Part shown: in pieces, positions 1-5,284 of the stretch
How the letters are laid out: every line of letters starts with the position of its first letter
How positions within the stretch are numbered: position 1 is the stretch's first letter
DNA from: Oscillospiraceae bacterium
GTDB lineage: Bacteria > Bacillota > Clostridia > Oscillospirales > Ruminococcaceae
Length of the DNA stretch: 5,284 nt
Reading direction: 5' to 3'
Assembly (NCBI GenBank): GCA_029062865.1
Contig: JAIDPG010000161.1
Span: 1 to 5,284 of the forward strand
Translations under genes and position numbers: made by a program
Notes under the pieces: generated by a model
Database searches by the model: none
Told to the model about the DNA's origin: nothing
The model's input: only the letters and a program-made list of their open reading frames with translations

Positions 1-9
1 TTTATTTTT

Positions 10-38
10 TTTCTATTTTGTGGTCTAGTATATATAAT
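10..38 (+). promoter_or_regulatory. Probable sigma-A type promoter for gyrB
   Basis: A perfect TATAAT -10 box lies at 33-38, inside the AT run TATATAATAT. With a 17-base spacer the -35 position falls at 10-15 (TTTCTA), which matches TTGACA at only three of six places, so the promoter rests mainly on its -10 box and the T-rich DNA upstream. Transcription would start near 45, giving a leader of about 45 bases. The T-rich run at 1-12 could instead be the tail of an upstream terminator or an UP-like element; the window starts too late to tell. The -10 box is seen directly; its use as a promoter is inferred. Confidence 0.6.
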
Positions 39-59
39 ATGGGTGTTCTGAATGAAACA

Positions 60-77
60 GGAAATTTCCGGAAAATT
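60..77. promoter_or_regulatory. Overlapping palindromes in the gyrB leader
   Basis: Two perfect 10-base palindromes overlap by five bases: GGAAATTTCC at 60-69 and TTTCCGGAAA at 65-74. The second extends to 62-77 with one mismatched pair. They lie between the predicted transcription start and the ribosome site of gyrB. This is the geometry of a small operator bound by a dimeric protein, but no known operator is recognised and chance in AT-rich DNA is possible. Confidence 0.35.
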
Positions 78-85
78 AAGGGGAG
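78..85 (+). promoter_or_regulatory. Ribosome binding site of gyrB
   Basis: AAGGGGAG at 78-85 is a strong purine-rich Shine-Dalgarno sequence that ends six bases before the ATG at 92. This spacing supports 92 as the true start of gyrB. Confidence 0.85.
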
Positions 86-91
86 ATAAAA

Positions 92-2089
92 ATGGCAGAC
101 GAAGAAAAGATCGAGATAACGCCGGACGAGGGTCTTGAATACGGCGCGGACAGCATACAGGCGCTGAAGGGGCTCGACCCGGTGCGCAAGCGCCCGGGAA
201 TGTACATCGGCTCTACGGGCGAAAGCGGACTGCATCACCTTGTTTATGAGATAGTGGATAACGCCGTTGACGAGGCGCTGGCGGGGTATTGCACGGAGAT
301 TGATGTTGCGATACTCCCCGAAAACGTTATCCGCGTTATTGATAACGGACGCGGAATCCCGACCGATATAAACCACGCCGAGGGCATTTCCGCGGCGACA
401 ATGGTGTTTACGATGCTGCACGCTGGCGGAAAGTTCGGCGGCGGCGGATATAAGGTATCTGGCGGTCTGCACGGCGTTGGCGCGTCTGTTGTAAACGCGC
501 TGTCCGAGTGGCTGGAGGTTGAGATCCATGACGGCAAAAACGTCCATTTCCAGCGGTTTGACAGGGGCGAGTATTCCGAGGAGATAAAGATAACGGGCAC
601 GACCGATCACACGGGCACGCAGGTGACGTTCAAGCCCGACGCGACGATCTTCCACACGACGGTATTCAGCTATGAAACGCTGAACGACAGGCTGCGCGAG
701 AAGGCGTTCCTCAACGGCGGCCTGAAGATCTCGCTGCACGATTTGCGCGACCCCGAGAACATCGTTGAGGAAACGATGCGCTATGAAGGCGGAATCCGCG
801 AGTATATCGCGTGGTTGAACAAAAAGCGCGGCGCGGACGTGCTACACCCCGATGTGATCTACTTAGAGGGCGTTGAGAACGGCATTATGGTTGAGATCGC
901 GTTTCAGTACACAACCGACTTCAACAGCGAGGTTTTCCGCTCGTTCGCGAATGATATCCACACCGGCGAGGGCGGAATGCACGAGCTCGGGTTCAAGCGC
1001 GCGCTGAATAAAGTCGTCAATGATTTCGCGAAGCTGGAGCTTGAGAAAAAGGATAAGAACAAGAAGAAAAAGCCCGGCAAAAAGGGCGAGGAGGAAAAGC
1101 CTTTCGCGGGGTACAGCGGCGAGGCAATCAGAGAAGCGATAAACGCGATAATTTCCGTGAAGCTTCCGGAGTGCGAGTTCGAGGGGCAGACAAAGGGCAA
1201 GCTCGGAAACCCCGAGGCACAGCCGGCGGTTTACAAGGTAGCCAGCGAGCAGTTGACGTATTACCTTGAAGAGCACCCCGAGACTATGCAGATAATAGTC
1301 AACAAGGCGGCGAGCTCACAGGCAGCGCGCGACGCGGCGAAGAAGGCAATGGAAGCGAAGCGCAAGTCGGGAATGGACAACTTCGGTCTCCCGGGAAAGC
1401 TCGCGGACTGCTCCGAAAGCGATACGTCCGTTACCGAGATATACATCGTCGAGGGAGACTCGGCGGGTGGCTCGGCGAAGGAGGGGCGCGACAGGCGCTT
1501 CCAGGCTATTCTCCCGCTTTGGGGCAAAATGCTTAACGTTGAAAAAGCTAGAGCCGACAAGGTTTATAATAACGAGAAATTACTGCCCGTAGTAAAGGCG
1601 CTCGGCACGGGCATCGCGGAGGATTTCGATATCGAGAAGCTCCGCTATGGGCGAGTTATCATAATGGCGGATGCCGATGTTGACGGTCTGCATATCAGAA
1701 CGCTGCTGCTGACATTCTTCTTCAGGTTTATGCGCCCGCTTATCGAGCAGGGGCATGTGTATTGCGCTCAGCCGCCGCTGTTTAAGGTCGCTAGAGGAAA
1801 GCAGGTGCGCTACGCGTTCTCGGACGAGGAGCGCGACGCGTATATCGCGGAGCTCGGCGGCGAGGGCGGCAAAACGGACGTTCAGCGCTACAAAGGCTTG
1901 GGCGAAATGGATCCCATTCAGCTGTGGGAAACGACAATGAACCCCGAAACCAGAACGATGCTGCGCGTGTCCGTAGAGGACGCGGCAAAGGCGGACGAGA
2001 TCATGACGATACTAATGGGCGATAAGGTAGAGCCGCGCCGGGAGTTCATTGAAGCGAACGCGAAAATGGTTGAAAATCTTGATATTTAG
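92..2089 (+). CDS. gyrB: DNA gyrase subunit B
   Basis: This is the ATPase subunit of DNA gyrase, a cytoplasmic A2B2 type II topoisomerase that introduces negative supercoils using ATP. The 665 residues are complete and of the short Gram-positive length. The GHKL ATPase domain comes first: EIVDNAVDEAL at 53-63 (E53 the likely catalytic base, N57 binding magnesium), DNGRGIP at 84-90 and GGLHGVGASVVNALS at 124-138. The transducer domain carries the ATP-contacting lysine in QTK (K368). The TOPRIM domain has EGDSAGGSA at 454-462 and the metal-binding DADVDG at 527-532. The C-terminal part has RYKGLGEM (599-606) and WETTMNP, and ends in ENLDI. A lysine/glutamate-rich stretch at about 316-336 makes the transducer loop some 15 residues longer than in E. 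coli. W477 in PLWGK occupies the place of E. coli K447. ParE is the alternative, but the gyrA partner downstream and the overall match favour GyrB. Confidence 0.98.
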   Translation: MADEEKIEITPDEGLEYGADSIQALKGLDPVRKRPGMYIGSTGESGLHHLVYEIVDNAVDEALAGYCTEIDVAILPENVIRVIDNGRGIPTDINHAEGISAATMVFTMLHAGGKFGGGGYKVSGGLHGVGASVVNALSEWLEVEIHDGKNVHFQRFDRGEYSEEIKITGTTDHTGTQVTFKPDATIFHTTVFSYETLNDRLREKAFLNGGLKISLHDLRDPENIVEETMRYEGGIREYIAWLNKKRGADVLHPDVIYLEGVENGIMVEIAFQYTTDFNSEVFRSFANDIHTGEGGMHELGFKRALNKVVNDFAKLELEKKDKNKKKKPGKKGEEEKPFAGYSGEAIREAINAIISVKLPECEFEGQTKGKLGNPEAQPAVYKVASEQLTYYLEEHPETMQIIVNKAASSQAARDAAKKAMEAKRKSGMDNFGLPGKLADCSESDTSVTEIYIVEGDSAGGSAKEGRDRRFQAILPLWGKMLNVEKARADKVYNNEKLLPVVKALGTGIAEDFDIEKLRYGRVIIMADADVDGLHIRTLLLTFFFRFMRPLIEQGHVYCAQPPLFKVARGKQVRYAFSDEERDAYIAELGGEGGKTDVQRYKGLGEMDPIQLWETTMNPETRTMLRVSVEDAAKADEIMTILMGDKVEPRREFIEANAKMVENLDI

Positions 2090-2120
2090 AGAAAAGAATT
2101 AAGAGGCAGGATTTCCACAC

Positions 2121-2155
2121 CAAACTCTAACTTCTTACCTCTAACTTCTAACTTC
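2121..2155. repeat. Heptanucleotide tandem repeat between gyrB and the next gene
   Basis: Four 7-base units follow one another at 2128-2155: TAACTTC, TTACCTC, TAACTTC, TAACTTC. A degenerate fifth unit (CAAACTC) precedes them at 2121-2127, and a partial TAA follows. The array is pyrimidine-rich on the + strand and sits between the gyrB stop and the ribosome site of the next gene. Heptanucleotide repeats of this kind are known in cyanobacteria; here they may be a dispersed genomic repeat or the product of replication slippage. No function can be assigned. Confidence 0.7.
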
Positions 2156-2156
2156 T

Positions 2157-2168
2157 AAAAGGAGTGAT
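2157..2168 (+). promoter_or_regulatory. Ribosome binding site that questions the start of the middle gene
   Basis: AAAAGGAGTGAT at 2157-2168 is close to the full anti-Shine-Dalgarno complement AAGGAGGTGAT with one G missing. The in-frame GTG at 2164 overlaps it and so has no spacing. The in-frame ATG at 2188 lies 23 bases beyond GGAG, which is too far. The only in-frame codon at a normal distance (eight bases after GGAG) that can act as a start is ATT at 2173. There is no ATG, GTG or TTG in any frame at that distance. Confidence 0.7.
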
Positions 2169-2805
2169 TTTTATTTCGAGCAGTTTAATGCCCGACTTGT
2201 CCAAGATGACGAGCTCGGAGAAAAATAAGAATAACGAGCCGATCGTAAAATTCAGCTACGACAACACCCCCGACGAGACGGACGGCGCTATGAAGTCGTT
2301 TCAGAAGCGATTCTCGAAAAGGCGCGGGAGTGCTACTATCGTCGCGTATTCGCTGCTGTTTGTCGCGGTTATTGTCGGGATAGTTTTTAATCCGACCGCT
2401 GTGCCGCTGTATTTCGCGGCGGCGTTCTGCGGGTTGGGTTTATTTTACAGTCTGACGGATCAAAGAAGAACGCGAAAACGCGTAATGAAGGCGCTGGAGG
2501 ATATGAACCCGGAGGAGTATTGCTGCGCGATATATCACGATAAGATAGAGCTTGAAACGGTGATCAAGCCTAAGGTGAACGAGGTCAACTTGAAGATCGA
2601 CGAGGACGTTGACGACGAGATCATCACGCCGCTGAAAACCGTTTTCAGGTTCGGAGAGGACTTACTGAATTTTTCGGAGAACGAGGATTCGCTGCTGCTT
2701 ATCTACAATCGGCGGCAGATCTACTGCTTCCCGAAGAGGTGTTTGTCCGCGGAGGACGAGGAGACGATACGCGGGTTTTTGATTGAGAAGCTTGAGAGTG
2801 ATTAA
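2164..2805 (+). CDS. YcxB-like membrane protein between gyrB and gyrA
   Basis: This is a membrane protein of about 205-213 residues with unknown role. It has a polar N-terminus, a basic patch (FQKRFSKRRG, 46-55), two hydrophobic helices at about 57-76 and 79-97, the basic segment RRTRKR at 101-106, and a soluble acidic C-terminal domain of about 110 residues. The basic residues on both outer sides predict that both ends face the cytoplasm. The final part (IYCFPKR at 186-192, then LSAEDEETIRGFLIEKL) resembles the end of YcxB-like proteins, a poorly understood family with two helices and a PH-like domain. That assignment rests on architecture and motif memory, not a search. Coordinates take the GTG at 2164 so that nothing is lost. 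The ribosome site fits an ATT start at 2173 (210 residues) better, and ATG at 2188 (205 residues) is a third choice. The gene is co-directional with both gyrase genes, 74 bases after gyrB, and its codon use looks like theirs, so it is probably co-transcribed and resident. Confidence 0.8.
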   Translation: MIFISSSLMPDLSKMTSSEKNKNNEPIVKFSYDNTPDETDGAMKSFQKRFSKRRGSATIVAYSLLFVAVIVGIVFNPTAVPLYFAAAFCGLGLFYSLTDQRRTRKRVMKALEDMNPEEYCCAIYHDKIELETVIKPKVNEVNLKIDEDVDDEIITPLKTVFRFGEDLLNFSENEDSLLLIYNRRQIYCFPKRCLSAEDEETIRGFLIEKLESD

Positions 2806-2836
2806 CGACCACCCGCAACGTTATGGGGTGACGTAA
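2802..2836 (+). other. Imperfect hairpin after the middle gene
   Basis: CACCC at 2810-2814 pairs with GGGTG at 2826-2830. Outer pairs (2806-2807 with 2832-2833, and 2802-2804 with 2834-2836) extend the stem through bulges. The loop contains the palindrome AACGTT. The outer stem includes the stop codon region of the membrane-protein gene. No T-run follows, so it does not look like an intrinsic terminator; an mRNA 3'-end stabiliser or a chance fold are both possible. Confidence 0.3.
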
Positions 2837-2888
2837 ATTTCAAATAAATCGACAAAAGTCAACATACCCAAACCGCATAAATTTCAAA
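2834..2888. repeat. Direct repeat of TAAATTTCAAA
   Basis: The 11-mer TAAATTTCAAA occurs exactly at 2834-2844 and 2878-2888, 44 bases apart. The second copy forms the left end of the inverted-repeat element at 2879-3006. The first copy may be a remnant of another element end or of a duplication. The 33 bases between the copies show no gene and no convincing promoter. Confidence 0.6.
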
Positions 2889-3006
2889 GAGTGTCAAGAT
2901 TTTGCGAAGCAAAATTATGACCGGTTCCCTCAGCGCTGCATAGCGAGCGCGAGTCAGCGTTCCGCTGACCCTTGAGCGGAGCAGCGGTGAGGGTATTTTG
3001 AAATTT
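2879..3006. repeat. 128-base inverted-repeat element with internal hairpins before gyrA
   Basis: The ends are perfect 10-base inverted repeats: AAATTTCAAA at 2879-2888 and TTTGAAATTT at 2997-3006. Inside lie a perfect 7-base-pair hairpin (ATTTTGC 2899-2905, loop GAA, GCAAAAT 2909-2915) and a long stem pairing CCCTCAGCGCTGC (2927-2939) with GCAGCGGTGAGGG (2981-2993) at 12 of 13 positions. That stem encloses another perfect 7-base-pair hairpin (GTCAGCG 2953-2959, loop TTC, CGCTGAC 2963-2969). The long stem is followed by TATTTT. The element ends nine bases before the gyrA ribosome site, so it would be in the gyrA leader RNA. It may be a small non-coding mobile repeat (MITE- or REP-like), a leader RNA, or both. 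No known riboswitch is recognised. The pairings are seen directly; any function is inferred. Confidence 0.65.
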
Positions 3007-3014
3007 CTTAAGAT

Positions 3015-3020
3015 AGGAGA
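3015..3020 (+). promoter_or_regulatory. Ribosome binding site of gyrA
   Basis: AGGAGA at 3015-3020 places GGAG five bases before the ATG at 3025. This supports that start, and the protein from it begins in line with other GyrA N-termini. Confidence 0.85.
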
Positions 3021-3024
3021 ATAC

Positions 3025-5284
3025 ATGGATATAGATTTTAGCTTGGAGAAACTGAATAATATTGATCTGGAAGTGACGATGAAGCGCTCGTTTATCGAGT
3101 ATTCTATGGCGGTCATCACGTCCCGCGCGCTTCCCGATGTGCGCGACGGGTTTAAGCCCGTCCACCGTCGTATCATCTACACGATGAACGAGGCGGGGAA
3201 CACATCGGACAAGCCGTTCCGCAAGTGCGCGTATACCGTCGGCGAGGTGCTGGGTAAGTATCACCCGCACGGCGACGCTTCCGTTTATGACGCGCTCGTG
3301 CGTCTCGCGCAGTCATTCTCGATGAGATACCCGCTGATTGACGGGCACGGAAACTTCGGCTCGGTCGACGGCGACCCGCCCGCGGCTTACCGTTATACCG
3401 AGGCAAGGCTCGCGAAGATCTCAAACGAGATGATCTCGGATATCAACAAGAATGTTGTTGATTTCCAGACGAACTATGATGATAAGCTGCTGGAGCCGAA
3501 GGTGCTCCCCGCACGTTTTCCGAATCTCTTGGTAAACGGCTCAAACGGCATAGCGGTCGGCATGGCGACGAATATCCCACCGCATAACCTAACGGAGGTC
3601 ATCGACGCGCTGCTGCTGATGATAGATAATCCCGAGGCGACGCTTGAGGACGTTATGACCTGTATTAAGGGTCCGGACTTCCCGACGGGCGGCATTATAA
3701 TGGGCTACAGCGGAATTCGCTCGGCGTACTATACCGGGCGCGGGAAGATCATTCTCCGCGGAAAGACCGAGATAGTTGAGGAGCATGGGCATACTCGCAT
3801 TATTATTTCAGAAATTCCGTATATGGTGAACAAGGCGCGGCTTTTTGCGAGCATTTGCGATCTGGTTCGCGATAAGCGTATCGACGGCATTTCGTTCGCT
3901 CGCGACGAGTCCGACAGAAACGGAATGCGCATAGTCGTTGAGCTCAAAAAGGACGCAAACGCGAACGTTGTGCTGAACAAGCTGTTTACTTACACGCAGC
4001 TCCAGGATACCGTCGGCGTAATTATGATAGCTCTCGTGGACGGACAGCCGAAAACGCTGCCGCTTATGGATATGCTGAAATGCTATCTTGATCACCAGAT
4101 CGAGGTCGTTACGCGCCGCACGCAGTATGACCTCAACAAGGCGAAGGAGCGCGAGCATATCTTAGAGGGCTTGATGCTCGCTATCGACTTTATTGATGAG
4201 GTTATCGCGATCTTAAGAAGCAGTAAGAATATCCCCGAGGGTAAGGAACGCCTTATCGAGCGGTTTAAGAACGTAGATGTTTCGCAGACAGGAATTTTCT
4301 CCACGTCTACTTATTCGCTGACGGAAGTTCAGGCGGACGCTATCGTAAAAATGACGCTTGGCGCGCTTACGGGAATGGAGAAAAGCAAGGTCGAGGACGA
4401 GCTCAACGAAAAGCGCGAGCTTATCAAGTCGCTTGAAGAGCTGCTAGCGGATAAGAGCAAGCTTGAGCACGTCATCGGCGAGGAGCTTTCCGTAATCAAG
4501 AAAAAATACGGCGATGAGCGGCGGACGGCTATCGAGCCGGTAAGCGGAGAGGTCGATATCGAGGACTTGATTCCCGAGGAGGACTGCGTTGTAACCTTCA
4601 CGAATATGGGCTACATCAAGCGCCAGCCCGCGGAGGTCTACAATATCCAGAAGCGCGGCGGACGCGGCGTTTCGGGAATGAAGCAGCGCGACGAGGATTT
4701 TGTCGACAGTATGTTTATAGCTTCCTCGCACGAGAATATCCTGTTCATCACGAACAAGGGGAATATGTTCCGCTTGAAGTGCTATCAGATCCCCGAGGGG
4801 AGCAAGCAGTCGCGCGGCACGAATATCGTGAATATTTTGCAGCTCAGCGAGGACGAAAAAGTTGCGGCGATGATGACGACCGTTGATTTCGCCGAGAACA
4901 AGTATTTTGTCTGCCTTACGAAAAACGGGCTTTGCAAGCGCACGCGGCTTTCGGAGTTCAAGAATATCCGCAAGGCGGGGCTTCGCGCGATCACTCTTGT
5001 GGAGAACGATGAAATCGCGGGCGGATTCCTCACGGAGGGTGACTGCACCGTTATGGCGGCAACGCGAAACGGCGCGGCTATCCGCTTTGACGAGAACGAC
5101 ATCAGAGTAATGGGAAGAACCGCGCGGGGCGTTCGGGCAATTCGCTTCCGCGGCGACGACTACATTGTCGGCGCGACGAAGATCTTCGACGACAACGCGA
5201 CTATTCTCACTGTTACCGAAAAGGGAATGGGGCGGCGTTCGGCAGTTTCGAGCTATCGCTTGCAGCGGCGCGGCGGAATGGGTC
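3025..5284 (+). CDS. gyrA: DNA gyrase subunit A, cut at the right edge
   Basis: This is the DNA breakage-reunion subunit of gyrase. The first 753 residues are present without a frameshift; family members run to about 800-870, so only the end of the C-terminal domain is missing. The winged-helix domain has SRALPDVRDGFKPVHRR (33-49), the quinolone region GKYHPHGDASVYD (77-89) and the active-site sequence AAYRYTE, where Y124 is the catalytic tyrosine by alignment with E. coli Y122. I176 in NGSNGIAVGMATNIPPHN matches the DNA-bending isoleucine. The tower domain includes EIPYMVNK (263-270), and a charged coiled coil spans about 365-490. The wrapping domain starts near 515 with the GyrA box QKRGGRG at 542-548, which marks gyrase rather than topoisomerase IV ParC. 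Further blades follow, and QRRGGMG (747-753) ends the window. A85 sits where E. coli has S83. No separate promoter is obvious, so expression from the gyrB promoter is likely. Confidence 0.98.
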   Translation, partial: MDIDFSLEKLNNIDLEVTMKRSFIEYSMAVITSRALPDVRDGFKPVHRRIIYTMNEAGNTSDKPFRKCAYTVGEVLGKYHPHGDASVYDALVRLAQSFSMRYPLIDGHGNFGSVDGDPPAAYRYTEARLAKISNEMISDINKNVVDFQTNYDDKLLEPKVLPARFPNLLVNGSNGIAVGMATNIPPHNLTEVIDALLLMIDNPEATLEDVMTCIKGPDFPTGGIIMGYSGIRSAYYTGRGKIILRGKTEIVEEHGHTRIIISEIPYMVNKARLFASICDLVRDKRIDGISFARDESDRNGMRIVVELKKDANANVVLNKLFTYTQLQDTVGVIMIALVDGQPKTLPLMDMLKCYLDHQIEVVTRRTQYDLNKAKEREHILEGLMLAIDFIDEVIAILRSSKNIPEGKERLIERFKNVDVSQTGIFSTSTYSLTEVQADAIVKMTLGALTGMEKSKVEDELNEKRELIKSLEELLADKSKLEHVIGEELSVIKKKYGDERRTAIEPVSGEVDIEDLIPEEDCVVTFTNMGYIKRQPAEVYNIQKRGGRGVSGMKQRDEDFVDSMFIASSHENILFITNKGNMFRLKCYQIPEGSKQSRGTNIVNILQLSEDEKVAAMMTTVDFAENKYFVCLTKNGLCKRTRLSEFKNIRKAGLRAITLVENDEIAGGFLTEGDCTVMAATRNGAAIRFDENDIRVMGRTARGVRAIRFRGDDYIVGATKIFDDNATILTVTEKGMGRRSAVSSYRLQRRGGMG

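Noticed and set aside
2..739. Long open frame of 245 codons on the minus strand over the gyrB start
   Set aside because: It is antisense to the conserved GyrB ATPase domain, lacks recognisable motifs, and arises from the GC-biased codons of gyrB. The same holds for the other antisense frames over gyrB and gyrA.
1043..1072. Possible programmed frameshift site in the A-rich lysine stretch of gyrB
   Set aside because: The A runs do not sit in the canonical slippery frame (the zero-frame codons read gag aaa aag and aag aaa aag), and the GyrB frame continues intact through the conserved C-terminus.
2810..2836. Intrinsic terminator after the membrane-protein gene
   Set aside because: The hairpin stem is only five continuous base pairs and no T-run follows it.
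2849..2883. Separate promoter for gyrA (TCGACA at 2849-2854 with CATAAA at 2876-2881)
   Set aside because: The -35-like box is good, but the 21-base spacer is too long and the -10-like box is weak. A second candidate at 2893-2921 is weaker still.
2879..3006. CRISPR array, tRNA or known riboswitch in the gap before gyrA
   Set aside because: There are no regularly spaced repeats, no tRNA cloverleaf with T-loop GTTCRA pattern, and no recognised riboswitch core; the pairings are inverted repeats.
2884..3270. Minus-strand open frame across the gap and the start of gyrA
   Set aside because: It covers the inverted-repeat element and conserved gyrA codons, has no family motif, and its length is explained by shadow coding.
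3388..3396. Y122 of GyrA as an alternative catalytic tyrosine in AAYRYTE
   Set aside because: Alignment on RYTE puts the active site at Y124; Y122 replaces a methionine of E. coli and is probably a neutral lineage variant.
4883..5110. Plus-strand alternative frame of 75 codons inside gyrA
   Set aside because: The frame is rich in serine and arginine, lies wholly within the conserved GyrA wrapping domain, and is best explained as an out-of-frame shadow of gyrA.

Overview
The window holds the two DNA gyrase genes of a Gram-positive-type bacterium, in the order gyrB, a small membrane-protein gene, gyrA, all on the + strand. GyrB has the short 665-residue form without the extra TOPRIM insert of enterobacterial GyrB. 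The gyrB-gyrA pairing, the strong AGGAG-type ribosome sites and the protein wording (for example PLWGKMLNVEKAR in GyrB and AAYRYTEARL in GyrA) suggest a Clostridia lineage, perhaps an Oscillospirales/Ruminococcaceae-like gut organism. That placement is inference from residue patterns; no marker in the window proves it.

Layout. Positions 1-91 are an AT-rich leader with a perfect TATAAT box, two overlapping palindromes and a strong ribosome site. gyrB fills 92-2089. A 74-base gap follows, carrying a 7-base tandem repeat and a strong Shine-Dalgarno sequence. Next is a two-helix membrane protein of the YcxB-like type (2164-2805), whose start codon is uncertain and may be AUU. A 219-base gap (2806-3024) holds a small hairpin, a repeated 11-mer and a 128-base inverted-repeat element with internal hairpins that ends just before the gyrA ribosome site. 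gyrA starts at 3025 and runs off the right edge after 753 codons, in the C-terminal DNA-wrapping domain. No frameshift or internal stop was found in any of the three genes.

How the genes work together. GyrB (ATPase plus TOPRIM) and GyrA (breakage-reunion plus DNA-wrapping domain) form the A2B2 gyrase that introduces negative supercoils. The middle gene has no known link to gyrase; its position suggests co-transcription only. The only convincing promoter seen is the one before gyrB, so the three genes may form one operon, with the structured gap before gyrA as a possible control or processing point.

Nothing here is a clearly new biological system. The points most worth a second look are the structured element in front of gyrA, the membrane-protein gene between the gyrase genes with its probable non-standard start, and unusual residues at quinolone-contact positions of both subunits.
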